A DNA stretch of 64,000 nucleotides from Brachycybe producta (GCA_036925085.1 JAUPFP010000012.1:718501-782500), one strand, 5' to 3'; shown: positions 1 to 47,149, counted from the first letter of the stretch. The notes: generated from the sequence alone by a model not told the origin. A program made the numbers and translations.

Positions 1-1130
1 CATGTTTGCCAATCTATCATGACTATGTAGTCTTCTGCACCAAAGTTCATTACAGGTATCTTGAAATTTCGTATTCCTGCAGTTGGCTTCCTCTCTCTTG
101 CCTTTATTATACGACGCAATCCGAGTTTTCTCACATGTGGTCGTGGATCAGAAATCATTGACAGGAGGATATTTTCTGGGTGTCCAAAATAACCATTCCT
201 AGTGATAACTGGATCAATAATTGCCTTTAATTCATTGCTGAGATATCTAGACAAATTTATTGTCTTCCATAAGTTCTGAGCACCTTCTGTGCAATATGGT
301 TTGCATCGTATAGTAAACAACATTTTACTGTAGACCTTCATAATATATTCAACAATGAGTCGCAAGTTATCTGAAGGCTCATGACATCCAATGTAGTATC
401 ACAATATTCTATTTGCAGTAGTTAACCACCTGGCATGAGATAATTTTCCTGGATTCATTTTGGCCAATTTTGCAGGGCAGTTACCACTTGATACAGCATT
501 ACAAATATCCAGTAAATACTTTTGGTCTGCACTTAAGGATATTGACTCATCAATTGCAGGCAATCCCACTACCACTGGAACAAACTACAACTTCAAAATG
601 TTCTGCAGATATAATTTGTTTACCAATATGACCAGTAAAGCCACGAGATCCTGAAGTAGGTCCATCCATTGAACTGGCCTTCCTATGGTCTGTTAGAGAA
701 GAACAATCACACCATTATTGACTCCTGTGTTAACAGTGGTTCCATCGCACCCAATAGCTACTAGTTCTGAAGTTGATATGTTGTTCTGGTTCAAGAAATC
801 AATCACACTGGACTTTATACTTAAAGCTTGCCCTGATACTGGACAGGTTCACTGGTTCACTTAACAAAACCACATCTTCTATCACAATACTTCTCGTATT
901 ATTTCCCTTATTATCTATTACTATTGTTGTGTCCTTCCGACCATCATCAAAATACAACCCTTGAAACACTGGCACTTCTTCCCTTTCTTTCTGCCTTAAA
1001 CTAGACCGAGCTTTCTTTCTTTCTCTATGTTTTTTATTTTTATTGATTACAATTGACTTATTGTCTTTTGTAATTAATTTGAAATCTTCCAAAATTGCAC
1101 TTTTGCAGTGAGCTCTCGATGTTTTAGAGC
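1..1130 (-). pseudogene. Remnant of a repetitive LYFDGRKD-type gene family
   Basis: Read on the minus strand, this stretch carries pieces of one protein in several frames. The 97-aa open stretch at 799-1092 contains LYFDDGRKD followed by SIVIEDVVLLSEP. Further downstream, about 780-670, it reads AIGCDGTTVNTGVNNGV and RPVQW, and about 560-420 it reads LSADQKYLLDICNAVSSG and GKLSHARWLTTAN. I recognise this order from a multicopy protein family seen in cnidarian and arthropod genomes, whose function I do not know. Stops and frameshifts break it, so it is a decayed copy, and it runs off the left edge of the window. It may be transposon-borne; the family assignment is from memory. Confidence 0.5.
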
Positions 1131-1178
1131 TCTGCAGATCTTCTCCCGTTCTTGTTTAGACTTCCCGGCAATGGAAGT

Positions 1179-2551
1179 TTAGAGAGAATGTCGCGTACGG
1201 GTGACAGTGAACAATACACCGTACTTTGCTGACATCCGCAAAAATTCTCGAGAAGGACTGTTCCACGCTGTTTCCACGGTATTGAGAAAAAAATTCCCCA
1301 TCTTCAGGACATCAACCATTGGTCTGAGGAGGTGGTAGTAGACCTCAAACATCGACATCTGGTCTGATGTTAGGGAAATTCCCTGAGGACCCGTGGCAGA
1401 CGTCTTATGGTTGCACACGATGAACACATAGTCTCCTGACACTGCTTCCCTGCGATTTAGGTACTCGCATAGGCGAAGATTAATTGTGGCCAATTGCCGA
1501 ATTCTGTACGATGCAATGATGAGCATTAAATAGCACGTGACTGCGCAGTAATCGATAGCATTAAACCCGTTATCAAGAAGGCGCGTAAGTGTGTCGTTTA
1601 CATCCTCCAAGAGTGCAGGGTCGCTTACTAACGACGTTGACGCGGCCACGGTTTGTTCGGTGAAAGCATCTTTCATTGCACCTTCGCTTTTTTCACACGG
1701 CATTCGGCTTAATGTTCCTTCTTGGCCCGTACCATGAATCGCTTGATTACTTCTACAACGTGTGCCAAGTCATCGTACAAGAGGCGATCCTTGACCCTGA
1801 AATTGTTCGCAGTCATCAGGAAACGAAGGTAAATTAGTAAGTTGCGGTAAAGACTTACGATAGTGCTCGCTTTCGTGCCAACATGTGTGAGCTGTAGTGC
1901 GTAATTTTGTATGTGGTTGGTGTGTATCATGAGGCTCGGCACTGGTGTTTCGTGCTTGCCGCCTGTTGAGATGTTAACTTGATACAACACCCTCGAAACA
2001 AGTCTTGCATACGTGAGCCGATGCGCACGGGCACGATAGATCTTCTCTGTCTCCATGTGATTAATAAAATCCGTAAAGAACGACAGATTGTAGCACATGG
2101 TTAAATTTTCCGCTTGCATCTTGGCAAGAACGAATCCCGCAAGATAGTTCTTGCAAGGAAACACTACCGGCAAAGCACCATCATCATCGTCTTCCATACC
2201 GAATTCGCCTTCGTCTATGGGGTCTTCGTTAACAACTTCTGGGTTGTCACCAAACGTGCCCTGCTCCCGCACAGAAGGAAAGTTTTCGAAGCGTGAACGA
2301 ACGTGATATATGCATCTCATAAGACCTTGGCGCACAATCGAGTTATTTATGAGTGACCCGAACCGCTGTTTCACGAGTCCCCAATCGTGTGGTGGCGTAC
2401 CGTTTTTAAATTTTTCTTTGGTTTTTTTGTTTATGTCCTGGAGCTCTTCGGTCTTTTCTTTGTGGTGGTCACGTAAGTGCCTTATGAGACGGCCATGGGT
2501 AGGGACATGGCAGAGCGGACAGTTGAAATTTCTTCGATTAGTTTTTTTTCT
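1179..2551 (-). pseudogene. Tyrosine-recombinase-like protein with N-terminal C2H2 finger, truncated
   Basis: Two minus-strand open stretches, ending at 1709 and starting at 1703 in different frames, form one broken gene. The first has a C2H2 finger (CPLCHV...HLRDHHK), an acidic stretch, then a helical region (IQNYALQLTHVGTKASTIV...LRFLM) that looks like the core-binding domain of a tyrosine recombinase. The second continues with YRIRQLATINLRL, NHKTSATGPQGISL and FFLN...RTRHSL, the order expected for the arginine box, the HKTA-type segment and the approach to the second box. The final His and the nucleophilic Tyr are missing; sequence similarity stops near 1179. A frameshift at about 1705 splits it. 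The apparent Met at 2635 is not its own: codons upstream of about 2551 are antisense of a Gypsy fragment. Likely Crypton-type transposon or domesticated relative. Confidence 0.5.
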
Positions 2552-2840
2552 TCGGGCATCCGAAGTTTGCTCGGACTGGCCGGTTACTATCGGAGGTTCA
2601 TCAAGGACTTCACCAAGGTGGCAAGGCCTTTGCACGATCTGACGAAGAAGGATGCGTCCTTCTAATTGTCGGATCAGTGCAAACTAGCATTTGCTCTGTT
2701 AAAGGCATTTTTAACCGAAGCGCCGGTACTCACCATGTACAATCCTCGTGGTACAATCCTCGTGGTTGCCAGAGGACAAGGTTCCCCGTGTTCTGGCCTA
2801 CGCAAGCCGTCTTATGAAAGGAGCAAAAACATGGTATCTG
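2552..2840 (+). pseudogene. Gypsy retrotransposon reverse transcriptase/RNase H fragment
   Basis: The plus strand encodes SLLGLAGYYRRFIKDFTKVA followed by RPLHDLTKKDASF, the standard end of the Ty3/Gypsy reverse transcriptase. After a stop codon at about 2663 it continues as the connection and RNase H entry (CKLAFALLKAFLTEAPVL). A duplication of GTACAATCCTCGTG at about 2738-2766 and frameshifts break it before RVLAYASRLMKG. It is a short fragment with no LTRs beside it, abutting the recombinase-like remnant on the opposite strand. Confidence 0.8.
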
Positions 2841-2864
2841 TCACCGATCATCCGTCATTTTATT

Positions 2865-3760
2865 TTTATACTATGACAATTGATTACTGGCATTTTTAAG
2901 GAATTAGATGGTTTTTTATTGGAGTGATAGGACATTACAGATGTTTTTTTTAATATGGGAACAGTTTCTTTTGGTGCTTTTCATACATTTTCTAAGCCAG
3001 TTTTCTTCCTTGAAGCAGGGCATTTGGAAATTACAAGTTTCCCTTACCAGCTGCAGTAACTTGAAAGCCGTATTGTATATAATATACCTCAGGTGCCCTA
3101 ATGAGCTTTTGAACAGTATCCACAAACAAGTAACTAGCTCCACGGCTCTCGTGAAATATGCCGGATTGTAGGGTTAGGACAGAATAAACTTTTGCATCAC
3201 GAACAGTTGAAATGACAATCTTTGCACGAGGTCTGGCACATTTTTCTTTTCTAGAAAGGTGTTTAAGTCGCTCAACTATCCTCTTTGGTGCATTATCTTC
3301 AGATTATTAGTGCCGACATGCACAACTACAACAGGGTTACGACTAGCTTTATTCAGCACTGCCTCGACTCGAGTTGTTAAATGCTCAATTCGCAAGCCTG
3401 GATAGCACCACATAGTTGACTTCCCAGTTTTGCTGACCCTAACACCCCAAACGATGCTATTGCCAATGAGGTGCACATCAATAAACTTTGCTGGCTATCA
3501 TTAGTGGTTGTTGAGGCAGGAATATCCTTAACCTCGGACAACACCAATTTGGTTACCACCCATGGTAGCAGGACTACCATTATCCACGACACTATCAAAG
3601 GTTTTTCTTTATGGCCATTATTCTTTGCCTTCGACCACAATCCACCCATCACCTGCTTGGGCTGCCTAATTCCTAACTACCAGGTAAGTCACTACAGATG
3701 CATTAGATGAATTCCCTCAACTCGACAACATCCTTTTGCAAAGAGGCAATATCACGTGAT
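2865..3760 (-). mobile_element. CR1-like LINE fragment, ORF1 esterase (SGNH) part
   Basis: On the minus strand 3476-3276 reads GNSIVWGVRV, then CYPGLRIEHLTTRVEAVLNK and VVVVHVGTNN. These are blocks I and III of an SGNH-type esterase, the domain carried by ORF1 of many CR1/L2 LINEs. Upstream, about 3760-3700, ESRDIASLQKDVVELREF looks like the ORF1 coiled coil. The 3' part (2865-3105) is repeated with high similarity at 12780-13050, so it is a dispersed element segment. Stops and frame changes show it is dead. Confidence 0.6.
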
Positions 3761-4615
3761 TCCTGCACAGAGCGAGTAGATGTAGCACCAGGCAGTCAAA
3801 GTCTTAGAAGCCGGCATAGTAAAGTAGAAAATATTGAAAATTCGTTTATAATTTCTAGGATGGACGTGAGCAGTTAAGAATGTAGAATGGCGTCTATTCA
3901 ATCAAAGAAACTTATGCCTAAAATCTGTGAGCGATCACGACTTCTCTTTACTCTTTCCATAGCTCATTCTTTCCCTCGATCGCGTCGTAACCACACGAGG
4001 AAGGTTCGAGTTACCAAAGTGGGCGGATGGTTATGGATTGTAGTCGTTTTCCTGAGTAGAGGTGTAATTTTCTCAGAAGGATGGTTACCATCCACTTCTG
4101 GTAGTCGTGGTATTTCATTTTCCTCTCTTTTAGACTCGTCGCTCCATAAGGGATCCGTATGCTTTCTTGCCCTATGGTGCCTCCAGCCAGTCCAGAGAAG
4201 GGTTAGTTATGGAACATAAAGACAACGCAGTTTCATATTATAAACACTTTTTATTCATCCTTGCATTGAATTATGAACGTTACAAGAATGAACATTGAAT
4301 AATTAAAGGTGCGTCCACGTGCCCATGATGTGATACGAAATAGAATCGACATAGTACAATAAGCTGAGCGAAAGAGTGGCCCAAGAACAAAGAGGAGCAT
4401 GATCATTTTATACTTTGGACCTGTGTACACCTACGAGGTGTAAACAGGCCCAAGTGACTATGGTCGTAAAGGTATTATTCCGCCACTTAAATCTAAATAT
4501 AGAGAGAGGGAGGGACAGGGATGAGTCAATCACCCCCTGGCTAGCATTTTGGCGGGATCATGACTCACTGTGTGTTAAAAATCACGTTTTTAGAAAAATT
4601 AAGATAACTTAAAAC
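3761..4615. other. No recognisable gene
   Basis: A 110-codon open stretch at 3887-4219 (+) has no recognisable motif and no clear coding bias. The rest is unremarkable single-copy-looking sequence. Confidence 0.4.
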
Positions 4616-5394
4616 CAGGATGGCTGATTTTATTTTATTTTTAAATTCAAATAAATTGATTTATTTGATTTAAATCAGATTTTTTTATTTTTTCATTTAT
4701 ATGAAATATTAAAAAAAATTATGATGCTGTTTGCAAAAATGAGTAATAACATTGTTAATTGTTAAGTTGTTAGTAAAATAATTGCAAAATAAGAAAAAAA
4801 TGTTAATAAACATTCAAATTTGAAAATAGTAAGTTTCAAGTATACCCTACTTTTAATTTAATATTCTGAACATAAAAACACAAGCTTTGCAGCCTTTTCA
4901 GTTCCCAAAGCAAATCAGTGCCTCATGTTTTTAAACAGTTTGTCAAGTTCTAGTTGTAGTGTTGGGTCCACGGTTTTACACATCGGCCGCGGTGTTATAC
5001 CATGTTAAGTCCTATTCCATCACTGAAGAGAAAAACTTTCAAACGATTCCACTGTAAAATTTAGGTTTGGTGACTTAACAGTGTACCTCTGAGACTCTTA
5101 AATAGATTACTATTACTATTTATATGTATGTATCTCGTTAATGATTTTTCCACCGGTCAATTGGGGATACTTCCTCAAGTACAGTATATCTTCCAAAAAA
5201 ATAATGCGTTAATGAAAGGACTTACCACCAGACTTTATTTTATAAACATAAAGAAAAATGCTGGGAACTGTTTTATTTTTATTGTGTAATTTAAATGATT
5301 AAATAAATGTGAATATTTTTTTTAAAAAAAATCGCTAGATTTATTTAAAAAAATTATTTGATTTAAATCAATGTGATTTAAATCACTGCCACCT
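4616..5394. repeat. MITE-like element with GATTTAAATCA terminal inverted repeats
   Basis: The left end (GGATGGCTGATTTTATTTTA onward) and the reverse complement of the right end (GGTGGCAGTGATTTAAATCA onward) align over about 70 bp. Both contain the GATTTAAATCA palindromic motif and AT runs. The interior is very AT-rich and has no ORF. This fits a non-autonomous DNA transposon; the ends are diverged, so it is old. No target duplication was certain. Confidence 0.55.
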
Positions 5395-6387
5395 GTGTGT
5401 TAAGCACACATATATCTATAAAGTTCAACAAAGACATCAAGTTTAGAGAAGCAATTAGCTGTGAATTTGGTGATAATCTCGCAAACTTAAAGGAGACAAA
5501 GAAAACAGGAAAAAAAAATTTTGGCCGAGTGTGGCGTCCTAGCTAAAAATTGATATAACTCAAAAAGTACTTATCCAATTTGAATTCCGATTGCACCTCG
5601 GTGATCAGCAAACAAAACACTTCAAGATTGGCAAGTTCAAATTAACGAAATAGCTGAAAAGTTGAAGGAAAAAAAACGTGTCAAAAACAGTTTTACAAAA
5701 ACAAAAAATAAATAAAAAATATTTTATAAATTAATGGAAAAAAGTACACAAATAATAATTTATTTAATCAAAATAATCAAAAGTGCATCCAACACAATTA
5801 TTCCTAATGATACTTCAAACCTATTATCTTTTGGTCCGAAATTTGCTCTTTTGCATACTAACTCATAAGATAAATACGACACCCATTCCGACTACCCATT
5901 CAGTTAGTTTTTCTGTCAATAAGCATCGATTATGTACCTAACGTTTTCATGAACGTTAGCTGGAATCAAGGCTAGTTCAATTGTGAGGATTTGCCCAAGT
6001 ACATAGACCTCATGGTGCTGTGAATTTTAGTATGCATATTGTTGTATGCCAATCGAGGTCGATGTACAATGATTTACTTGGTTTATGCTGTATGTACATG
6101 TACATTCTTCATTTTCAGCAGCGCAGACATTACGTCACTATTCCGTATTGTCGCATATGCTGCATAGCCTGCATTAGTCGTATGATGATAATGAGAACCT
6201 ATCACTCCAAATTTTACATTAACGTGGAGATAGGGTGGTATTGCAGCTTTTTAGTATGCTTCAATTTTTTATGCAAATTAAAAAAACATTCCATATTTTT
6301 CTAAAATATTGAAAGCAGTTGTTTGCTTTTTTCTCGCTTTATAAAAGAATAAACTTATCTTATTAACTGTTCACACAAATTAAACAG
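5395..6387. other. Upstream of the first recognised PSMD2 exon; no gene seen
   Basis: AT-rich. I looked for a Lys/Glu-rich exon ending in a GT donor in phase 0 that would supply the N-terminus of PSMD2 and found none. A stop codon lies in frame just upstream of the first exon, so translation cannot start there. Confidence 0.4.
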
Positions 6388-41116
<34,729 letters not shown>

Positions 41117-41135
41117 GATATAAAAAAAATATTTA

Positions 41136-41141
41136 AATAAA
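41136..41141 (+). terminator. PSMD2: PSMD2 polyadenylation signal
   Basis: AATAAA 20 bp after the stop codon, followed by a TTTG/GTGTTTTGTG-rich stretch to about 41175. This predicts a very short 3' UTR that ends before the LTR at 41179. Confidence 0.75.
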
Positions 41142-41178
41142 ATTTGGTTCTTTGAAAGTATGTGTTTTGTGTTCATAC

Positions 41179-41960
41179 TGTAACGACCCGACTGGTCAGT
41201 TACAATACCTCGGGTACGTTGGGTACCATCTAAAAGAACTTTCACCAACTTACCCGGACACAGACTCCGATTACGGGGACAGGATCGTACCCGTAGCAGT
41301 CCTCCGCACGGTAACGTTGGGTAGCGTCGACTCCCAAGGAGTTTCCCACGCCGGGCACGACGGACTATCCGCCGCCACAACGAGAATATTGTGGTGGGAC
41401 CACTCCCACCGCAAGCCGATGCAAGTACCAGCCGACAATAGGCCGAAAACGGACGGTGAAAACCCGTAGATCCTCCCCCACCCCGCGGAACTTCCCAATA
41501 AAACACGACACAGAGTATGATGAAATAAAAAGGTGTTTATTAACACTTACTCAGTTAAAGAGCACAATATGTTAAATGCAGTGGTTATTCTCCACACAAC
41601 TTGGCTGGTAACTTAAACCAGCCAAGCCCCATGGAGAACAAAGCAAAAGCCAAAACAAAAGAAGATCCAGAACAATGGAGGCCACCCTGACCTCCAGCAT
41701 GAAGATGTTGTCAACACAATTGCCAACAACACACTGCCCAGAACAAATGGCTGACTAGGCCATTTATACCTCCAGGCAACTCCACCTGGAGGGGAAAGTG
41801 GTCACTTCTGACCTCTCATCCATTGACTTCAATGGTGAGAGGTCTGATGGCACCAAAATGGCATCCGACCTAACAGGCTACTGCAAGATGTAAGGCAGAC
41901 CACCATAGGAAGTTCGTCTGCTCAGTCTAAAAATTTGATTGAGCAAACCAGGTTGCCACA
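41179..41960 (-). mobile_element. LTR-A family, complete LTR (782 bp, minus orientation)
   Basis: TGTAACGACC at the left to TTGCCACA at the right. Shares the conserved blocks of the family: paired GTGGGAC/GTCCCAC-type stem, GAGCCGACAC-type core, CTTGGCTGGT, the TCTCACC/GGTGAGAGG segment and the terminal AGTTCGTCTGCTCA. TATA-type TATAAA on the minus strand at 41763-41768. No matching target duplication was seen. It starts 38 bp after the PSMD2 poly(A) signal. Confidence 0.85.
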
Positions 41961-42249
41961 ATTCTAAACTAGATAAATCCCATAACATTTACAAAGATCT
42001 CAATTCCCCTTTTTTAAGGGACATGAATCTTTTTTAGCTCTAACCGGTTAAGGGTCATAACCTCAACTTTCAGTAATACCTGGTCCTGTGGTTCCGGGTG
42101 GTTTGCCAAGTGGGCCGTAGATGGGACCAAATAGAAAAAATATTTTTACACTCAACATTAGGCGAACGGAGTGTGCATGCACAGAAGAACTTTTTAAGGT
42201 AGTTGCTTTGAATGTGCATCGACAGCTAAACCAGTTTTCCGCCATTTCG

Positions 42250-42570
42250 GAAGTTTCATAAACACTGCCCTAAGCCCAGTTGTAACCTAAGGAGTGTGAT
42301 ACACTTAATCCTGTGGTCAACAGTGCCTCCTGGTCTATTTAGTTAAGTTGTCAACTTAGCTCAGTGGTCTGCTTAGCTTAGTCATTCACTAAACTCAGTG
42401 GTCAACTATGCTCAGTGAATGTCTTACCCCTGTGCACAACAAAGGACAGTGTTCTACTTGACAAAATATGTGGCATTATTTATCTCAATGGACCACTGAA
42501 CCATTATCAACTAAACCCTGTTTTGTTAGATCAGTCTTCAACTAATCCCAGTGGTCTACTTAACATATAT
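42250..42570. repeat. Diverged CTCAGTGGTCAACT repeat
   Basis: About ten loose copies of a 20-25 bp unit (CTCAGTGGTCNACTTA, with variants). Non-coding. Confidence 0.5.
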
Positions 42571-42689
42571 TTTTCAAGCAATTTTCATTGGATGCTTTAC
42601 AAAAAATTCAAAATGAGATGAAATTTGGATTTGAAAAAGTACTCGGCAAGCAGCCAAAAAGGCCTGTGACAGAGGGACAAAACACCAAA

Positions 42690-43030
42690 AGATTTTCTAT
42701 CATTTGTTTAAAAAAGTTTAAGACGAAATTTCGTGCTCCTTGCTAGTAAACTTCCAACCAAGCTCCCAAAGCATTTTTGTCACTCATTAACTTCATATTT
42801 GCCACAAACAAACCTAGCAGCCCTATATTGCTTCATTTCAACAGAATGGACTAACTCTGCAGTGTGGGGATTCCACATGCTGATGTAATATGGGTGCAGA
42901 CCAGTGATTGGTATGTTGTACACAACTTTTTTTGGACATTCATTTAGAATTTGCTGGCTAAACCTTAACATTTGCATTGACTGGGAAATCTGTTCAACGT
43001 GTGGCTTCCAAAACAGTTTAAAAGTACACT
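42690..43030 (-). mobile_element. LINE RT C-terminal fragment
   Basis: Minus strand encodes LRFSQQILNECPKKVVYNIP, ISMWNPHTAELVHSVEM and YRAARFVCGKYEVNE, equivalent to the EYCSPIWNP and KAARFVKG region of the other CR1-like copies but more diverged. Confidence 0.75.
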
Positions 43031-44860
43031 GACTTAATGACTAAATATTTCTGAGTCTACACTTGGCAGTAGAGTGGACCCTATTGTAGAGATAGCAACA
43101 GGTAGAACCGAACTGTCTTTACTTCGTTCGGAACCAGTTTGAACTGGTTCCTGATTTTTGGAAACCGGTTCTGATTAAGTCATCGATCTTGCTGAACCGC
43201 TTCCCAATGTACATTAGCTGATTTGCAAAGCACATTCATTAGAGGTGGCAAACAAAGGCATAGCTGGGAACCTGCAGCCCTCGTGACTGCAGTAGGGTGC
43301 AGGATTTGGAGAGCATGTTTTTTTGTGTGTTAAAGGGAGGGTTAAATCAGCAGGGGGCAGGGGGTGCAAAAACCCTAGCTATAAGACTTTTGGCAAAGGG
43401 TAGAACTGAATCTACTCTGTTCATAACTGGTTCTTATCAGTTCGACCTATACTGGAAAACTGGTTCTATCAGTTTCAGTAATTGGTGAATCAGTTCTGCC
43501 GGTTCTGAATCTTTATCATCTCTACCCTACTGTATATGGATTACTATTTAAATATTTAATACAACGAAAACAAATAAATTATATTAATGTCAACAGCTGT
43601 TTAGTTCACAAATATAAATAAATAATGGCATTAAAATAACATTAAATAACCAAAAAATAGAGATTAGAATTCTTTTGCTTCTAAGTCTAGATGAAGTACC
43701 ACTTCAACTCTAACCAGACTTAAACCCAGAAGTGGAGCCAAACATGGAGTGAGTGTTCATGCAAATCCAGTGGTGGATCTAATGCAAAACCAGATACAGT
43801 TAGAATTGTTGATCTGGTGATTATGATAAAGACATTGTGTTACCTGTGGAATTCAGGTAACAAAGTTACAAACCTTTTTTTTATTTGTGTGTACATACAC
43901 TAACTAAAAAAGTTTCCTCCTCTTTCCTCCCCCTTAGTTTTACACCAGTAATCAAATAAAAGAAAAAAACCGCCACTTGCAAAAATTAGGCCTATCCATG
44001 ACATAGGCCTATGTACTGTGGTCCAAACATAAATTTCTTATTTTAAAGTCAAGTGATCCCCTTAAAAAAACATTTTTAAAAAACAGAACTGTCTCCCTTT
44101 TTAATTTTAAACCCCTATTTCTTACCCCTTTTTTTCACAAAGTCATTATTTTTCTCAACTATTAGCCACCCTTCTTTATATAAACCCTGTTGACTTTTAT
44201 CCCCCTCCTCCTCTTCTCTTAAAAAATACCCAGACAAGAAAACTGTCTGGAAAATGGTGAAACAAACAAAATTCTCCCCTCACAGCCCTAGGCCACCTAA
44301 AAACCCAAACTGTTAGCAGTTCTCTAAGGGAAGACACCTTTGTTTATGAGAAAGCCAACGTTTTTCTAAAACCTTCAGGTTCTTGAGATCAATGAAGATC
44401 TATAGTAATTCCAATCAACTTGACTTTTATATTAAACATAAATTTTTATTTATTCGAATATTTCAAGATTATAAATTTGGCAATAAGACAAATGACATAC
44501 AACTTTAAAAGAAAAGGTAGGATTCAACTTAATATATGAGAAAAGTTCAAACAAGTAGTATCATAGGTTTGGGCATTATAAGGCTTCAGGCAAAAGGGTG
44601 CAAAGCTGTTCAGGTCCAATAAGAATACAACCACATAAAAGGGAAAAAGGGAGGGGGACAAAAAATAGACCAATGCACAATGCATAAAGTGTTCAAACTA
44701 AATTATAAATTATGTTAAGGTCCCATTTTCTTAAGAGTAACTTTAAAGGTAGCTTTCTTGGTTGGGAAATTCTAACTAAATAGACCCAATTAAAATTGAA
44801 AGAAAATATTCAACCACTTACAACAGAAGCCTCCAGTAGTTCATTTAGAAGATATGGTTG
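43031..44860. other. Repeat-rich intergenic sequence, no gene
   Basis: 43080-43510 alternates GAACCGGTT/GAACTGGTTC motifs in both orientations, likely a diverged MITE. The rest is AT-rich. Confidence 0.45.
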
Positions 44861-45540
44861 GCTGTCACAATAACCTGAGTTTGACCAATAGGTGTTTATT
44901 TCACCTGTCAAATTTGTGTTACCCCAGATAATGAACAAGCTAGAAGAACCAACAATCAGTTTTTCATGCCTAAATTATCCTAAGACAGAAAGAACCGATG
45001 ATCAAAGATCATAGCAACTTACGTATCCTTTAACAATAAACCACTTTGGTGCTTATAGCTTCTCATGTACCTAAGAAAACTGTCAGGCTATAGCACTAAG
45101 AAGGTTCTAAGTTCCTTTTTTAGGCCAGCACAGGTTACCCTCAGAATGAGGCTATGAGCAAAGGCAGGGTAACTTGTGTTTTTACCAAGATAATGGCCAA
45201 TCTTATGATTGTGGCTTCTTAGTTTCTGGTTACCATCAGTTACTTACACAAGTGTTCCTATATAAATTACTAATAGTTGTCAGCTTACCAAGTCCAGAGT
45301 CCACAAAGTGTTCCAGAGAGAGATGTTCTTGTTCCAAGTCCAATGCTGGATTCAATACTTATTTGCCAAAATGTTGGCCTTTTTATACAAATCTTCTCTC
45401 ATAGAGAATCATTGGAACCTTGTGATTGGTAGATGAACTTCTAGTTCAATTAAGCTTATTTGCATGTGTGCTCAACAATTTTATATAAAAAGTTGACTAA
45501 TAAATTTATGACCAAAAGAAAATATATTTAAGTTGGGGAT
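44861..45540 (-). mobile_element. Possible LTR (minus), weak
   Basis: On the minus strand TTGTATAAAAAGGCC (TATA at 45381-45387) is followed by a GGACTTGGAACAAGAAC-type leader. This looks like a U3-R junction, but no partner LTR or ends were found. Confidence 0.3.
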
Positions 45541-46849
45541 CTTAAATACATTCTCTAATGTGAACTGGAAGTGGTGGAGAACATTTTCCTTTTGAAAAAA
45601 ATATTCAATTTATACAACCCACATATAATTTCAATATTGTTAACAAGAAGCAATGTGAGGATTAATACAAGATAAAAGGTAGTATTATAAATCAGCCTAA
45701 TTTCCTTTGAAAAGGCAACCACCAGTATTTTTATAATTAATGTAATTTTGCCTTTATTGAAAAAGCATGGACTTAAATGCAACTTTAGAAGTGTGAGAAT
45801 AAACTTGAGGTCTATGCAACAAAAAAATAAAAAGTATACATAAGTATAATCTGCATAGGCCTAAACTCTAAAAACAACTAATAGCTAAATGTTAAAACAA
45901 ACATATCAGTTCAGAATATTTATAACATGCCTATCAAATAATTTAAATTAAAAAAAAACATAAGGACATTACAAGAGTAATATTCCCATAAAAACAACAT
46001 AAAAAAAGATGCATAAACGCATGTAAAAACTCAAAAAATGCATAAAACATGGAAAACTTCTAATGTGAATAAACATGGAATATGAATAACATGGTACTCA
46101 ATACACCTTAAGTCTTTTGTAAACTATGAGGGGAGAAATTACTTTCCTTACAAGTTTCATAAGAGGGGAAGATTTTTAACAATAGAGTTAAATGATAAAA
46201 GAGGGTGGGAGCTAAATATTGAAAAGTCATGGAGAAATCCAGGCTGTGTAGGCCTATGTTACAGATAGGCCTATCTAGAATTGTCTGTTTTTATATATAC
46301 AGTCTAAGAGCAAATTTAGGCAAAGGCTTTCTATAATTCCCCTAGTTTGCTAGATTTTACTTCTGTTTATTGGAAGAGGGGGTTATAATGCTTCAAAATA
46401 GGGGGCCATTTAAAAAGTTGAAAGAAGTTTTCTTATACCATATGAAACAATTAAATAATACCAAAAAAATTACATTCATCAATCATTATATAACATCCAA
46501 ATGTCCTATTAATATAATGCAAAAAATAGAAATAATAATATCAATAATAATACTAAAAATAATAATTCAATTAGTGGTAGGCTTAGTAGACCAAAATAAA
46601 TACACATTTTGCATTATGAAGTTTATGCCTGTGTAGAATGAAAAAATCTTCATTCTACAAAACAAACAAGACCAAAACAGCCCAGTTCACACAAAAAACC
46701 CAGACAGGAAGGAAAAATATATAATACTTTTTTTTTGTAAGTGTATTATGAAGAAACATATAGAATCTATGCCCCAACATAGATCCTACATGGTTCTTTG
46801 AGTAATTTAATGTCTGTATTACCAAGTGTCTACACATTATGTAAATTAA
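45541..46849. other. AT-rich sequence, no gene
   Basis: One short hairpin at 46631-46658 (11-bp arms TGTAGAATGAA). Nothing else. Confidence 0.45.
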
Positions 46850-47149
46850 CCATTAACCAATGGGAAGCCTCCAGTCCAAGCCTATGGAGGGCATTCCCTA
46901 TAAAATGGCCACAATTCAGCCATCTGCACTGGAGACTTCTCATCAATGAATCCTCTACTAGTTAAGAATTCTTAAGAGAGAACATAAGTCTGAAACATTG
47001 GTTTTGAAATAACTGGAGTACTGTAGTTCTGACTGTGTTTGATAAGAATCTGGTTTAACTACCTTGTGAAAGGATAGCTAAGCTGATTTTTTGCAGTCTA
47101 TTATTGGGGTACTGTGGTGCTAAAGGTTTTCTTTCCTTTGGAGTACTGT
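46850..47149 (+). mobile_element. Possible LTR U3-R feeding the minisatellite
   Basis: A TATA box (CCCTATAAAATGG, 46899-46905) is followed by a leader with CTGGAGACTTCTCATCAATG, and then by single diverged copies of the minisatellite core (GGAGTACTGTAG near 47021, GGGGTACTGTGG near 47107, GGAGTACTGTTAGG near 47140). The homogeneous array begins directly after. Confidence 0.4.

Noticed and set aside
2310-2635. Met start of the recombinase-like ORF at 2635
   Set aside because: The first 25-30 codons are antisense to a Gypsy RT fragment, so the native start is lost.
46631-46658. Hairpin resembling a bacterial terminator
   Set aside because: Animal genome, no adjacent gene; one of many short inverted repeats here.
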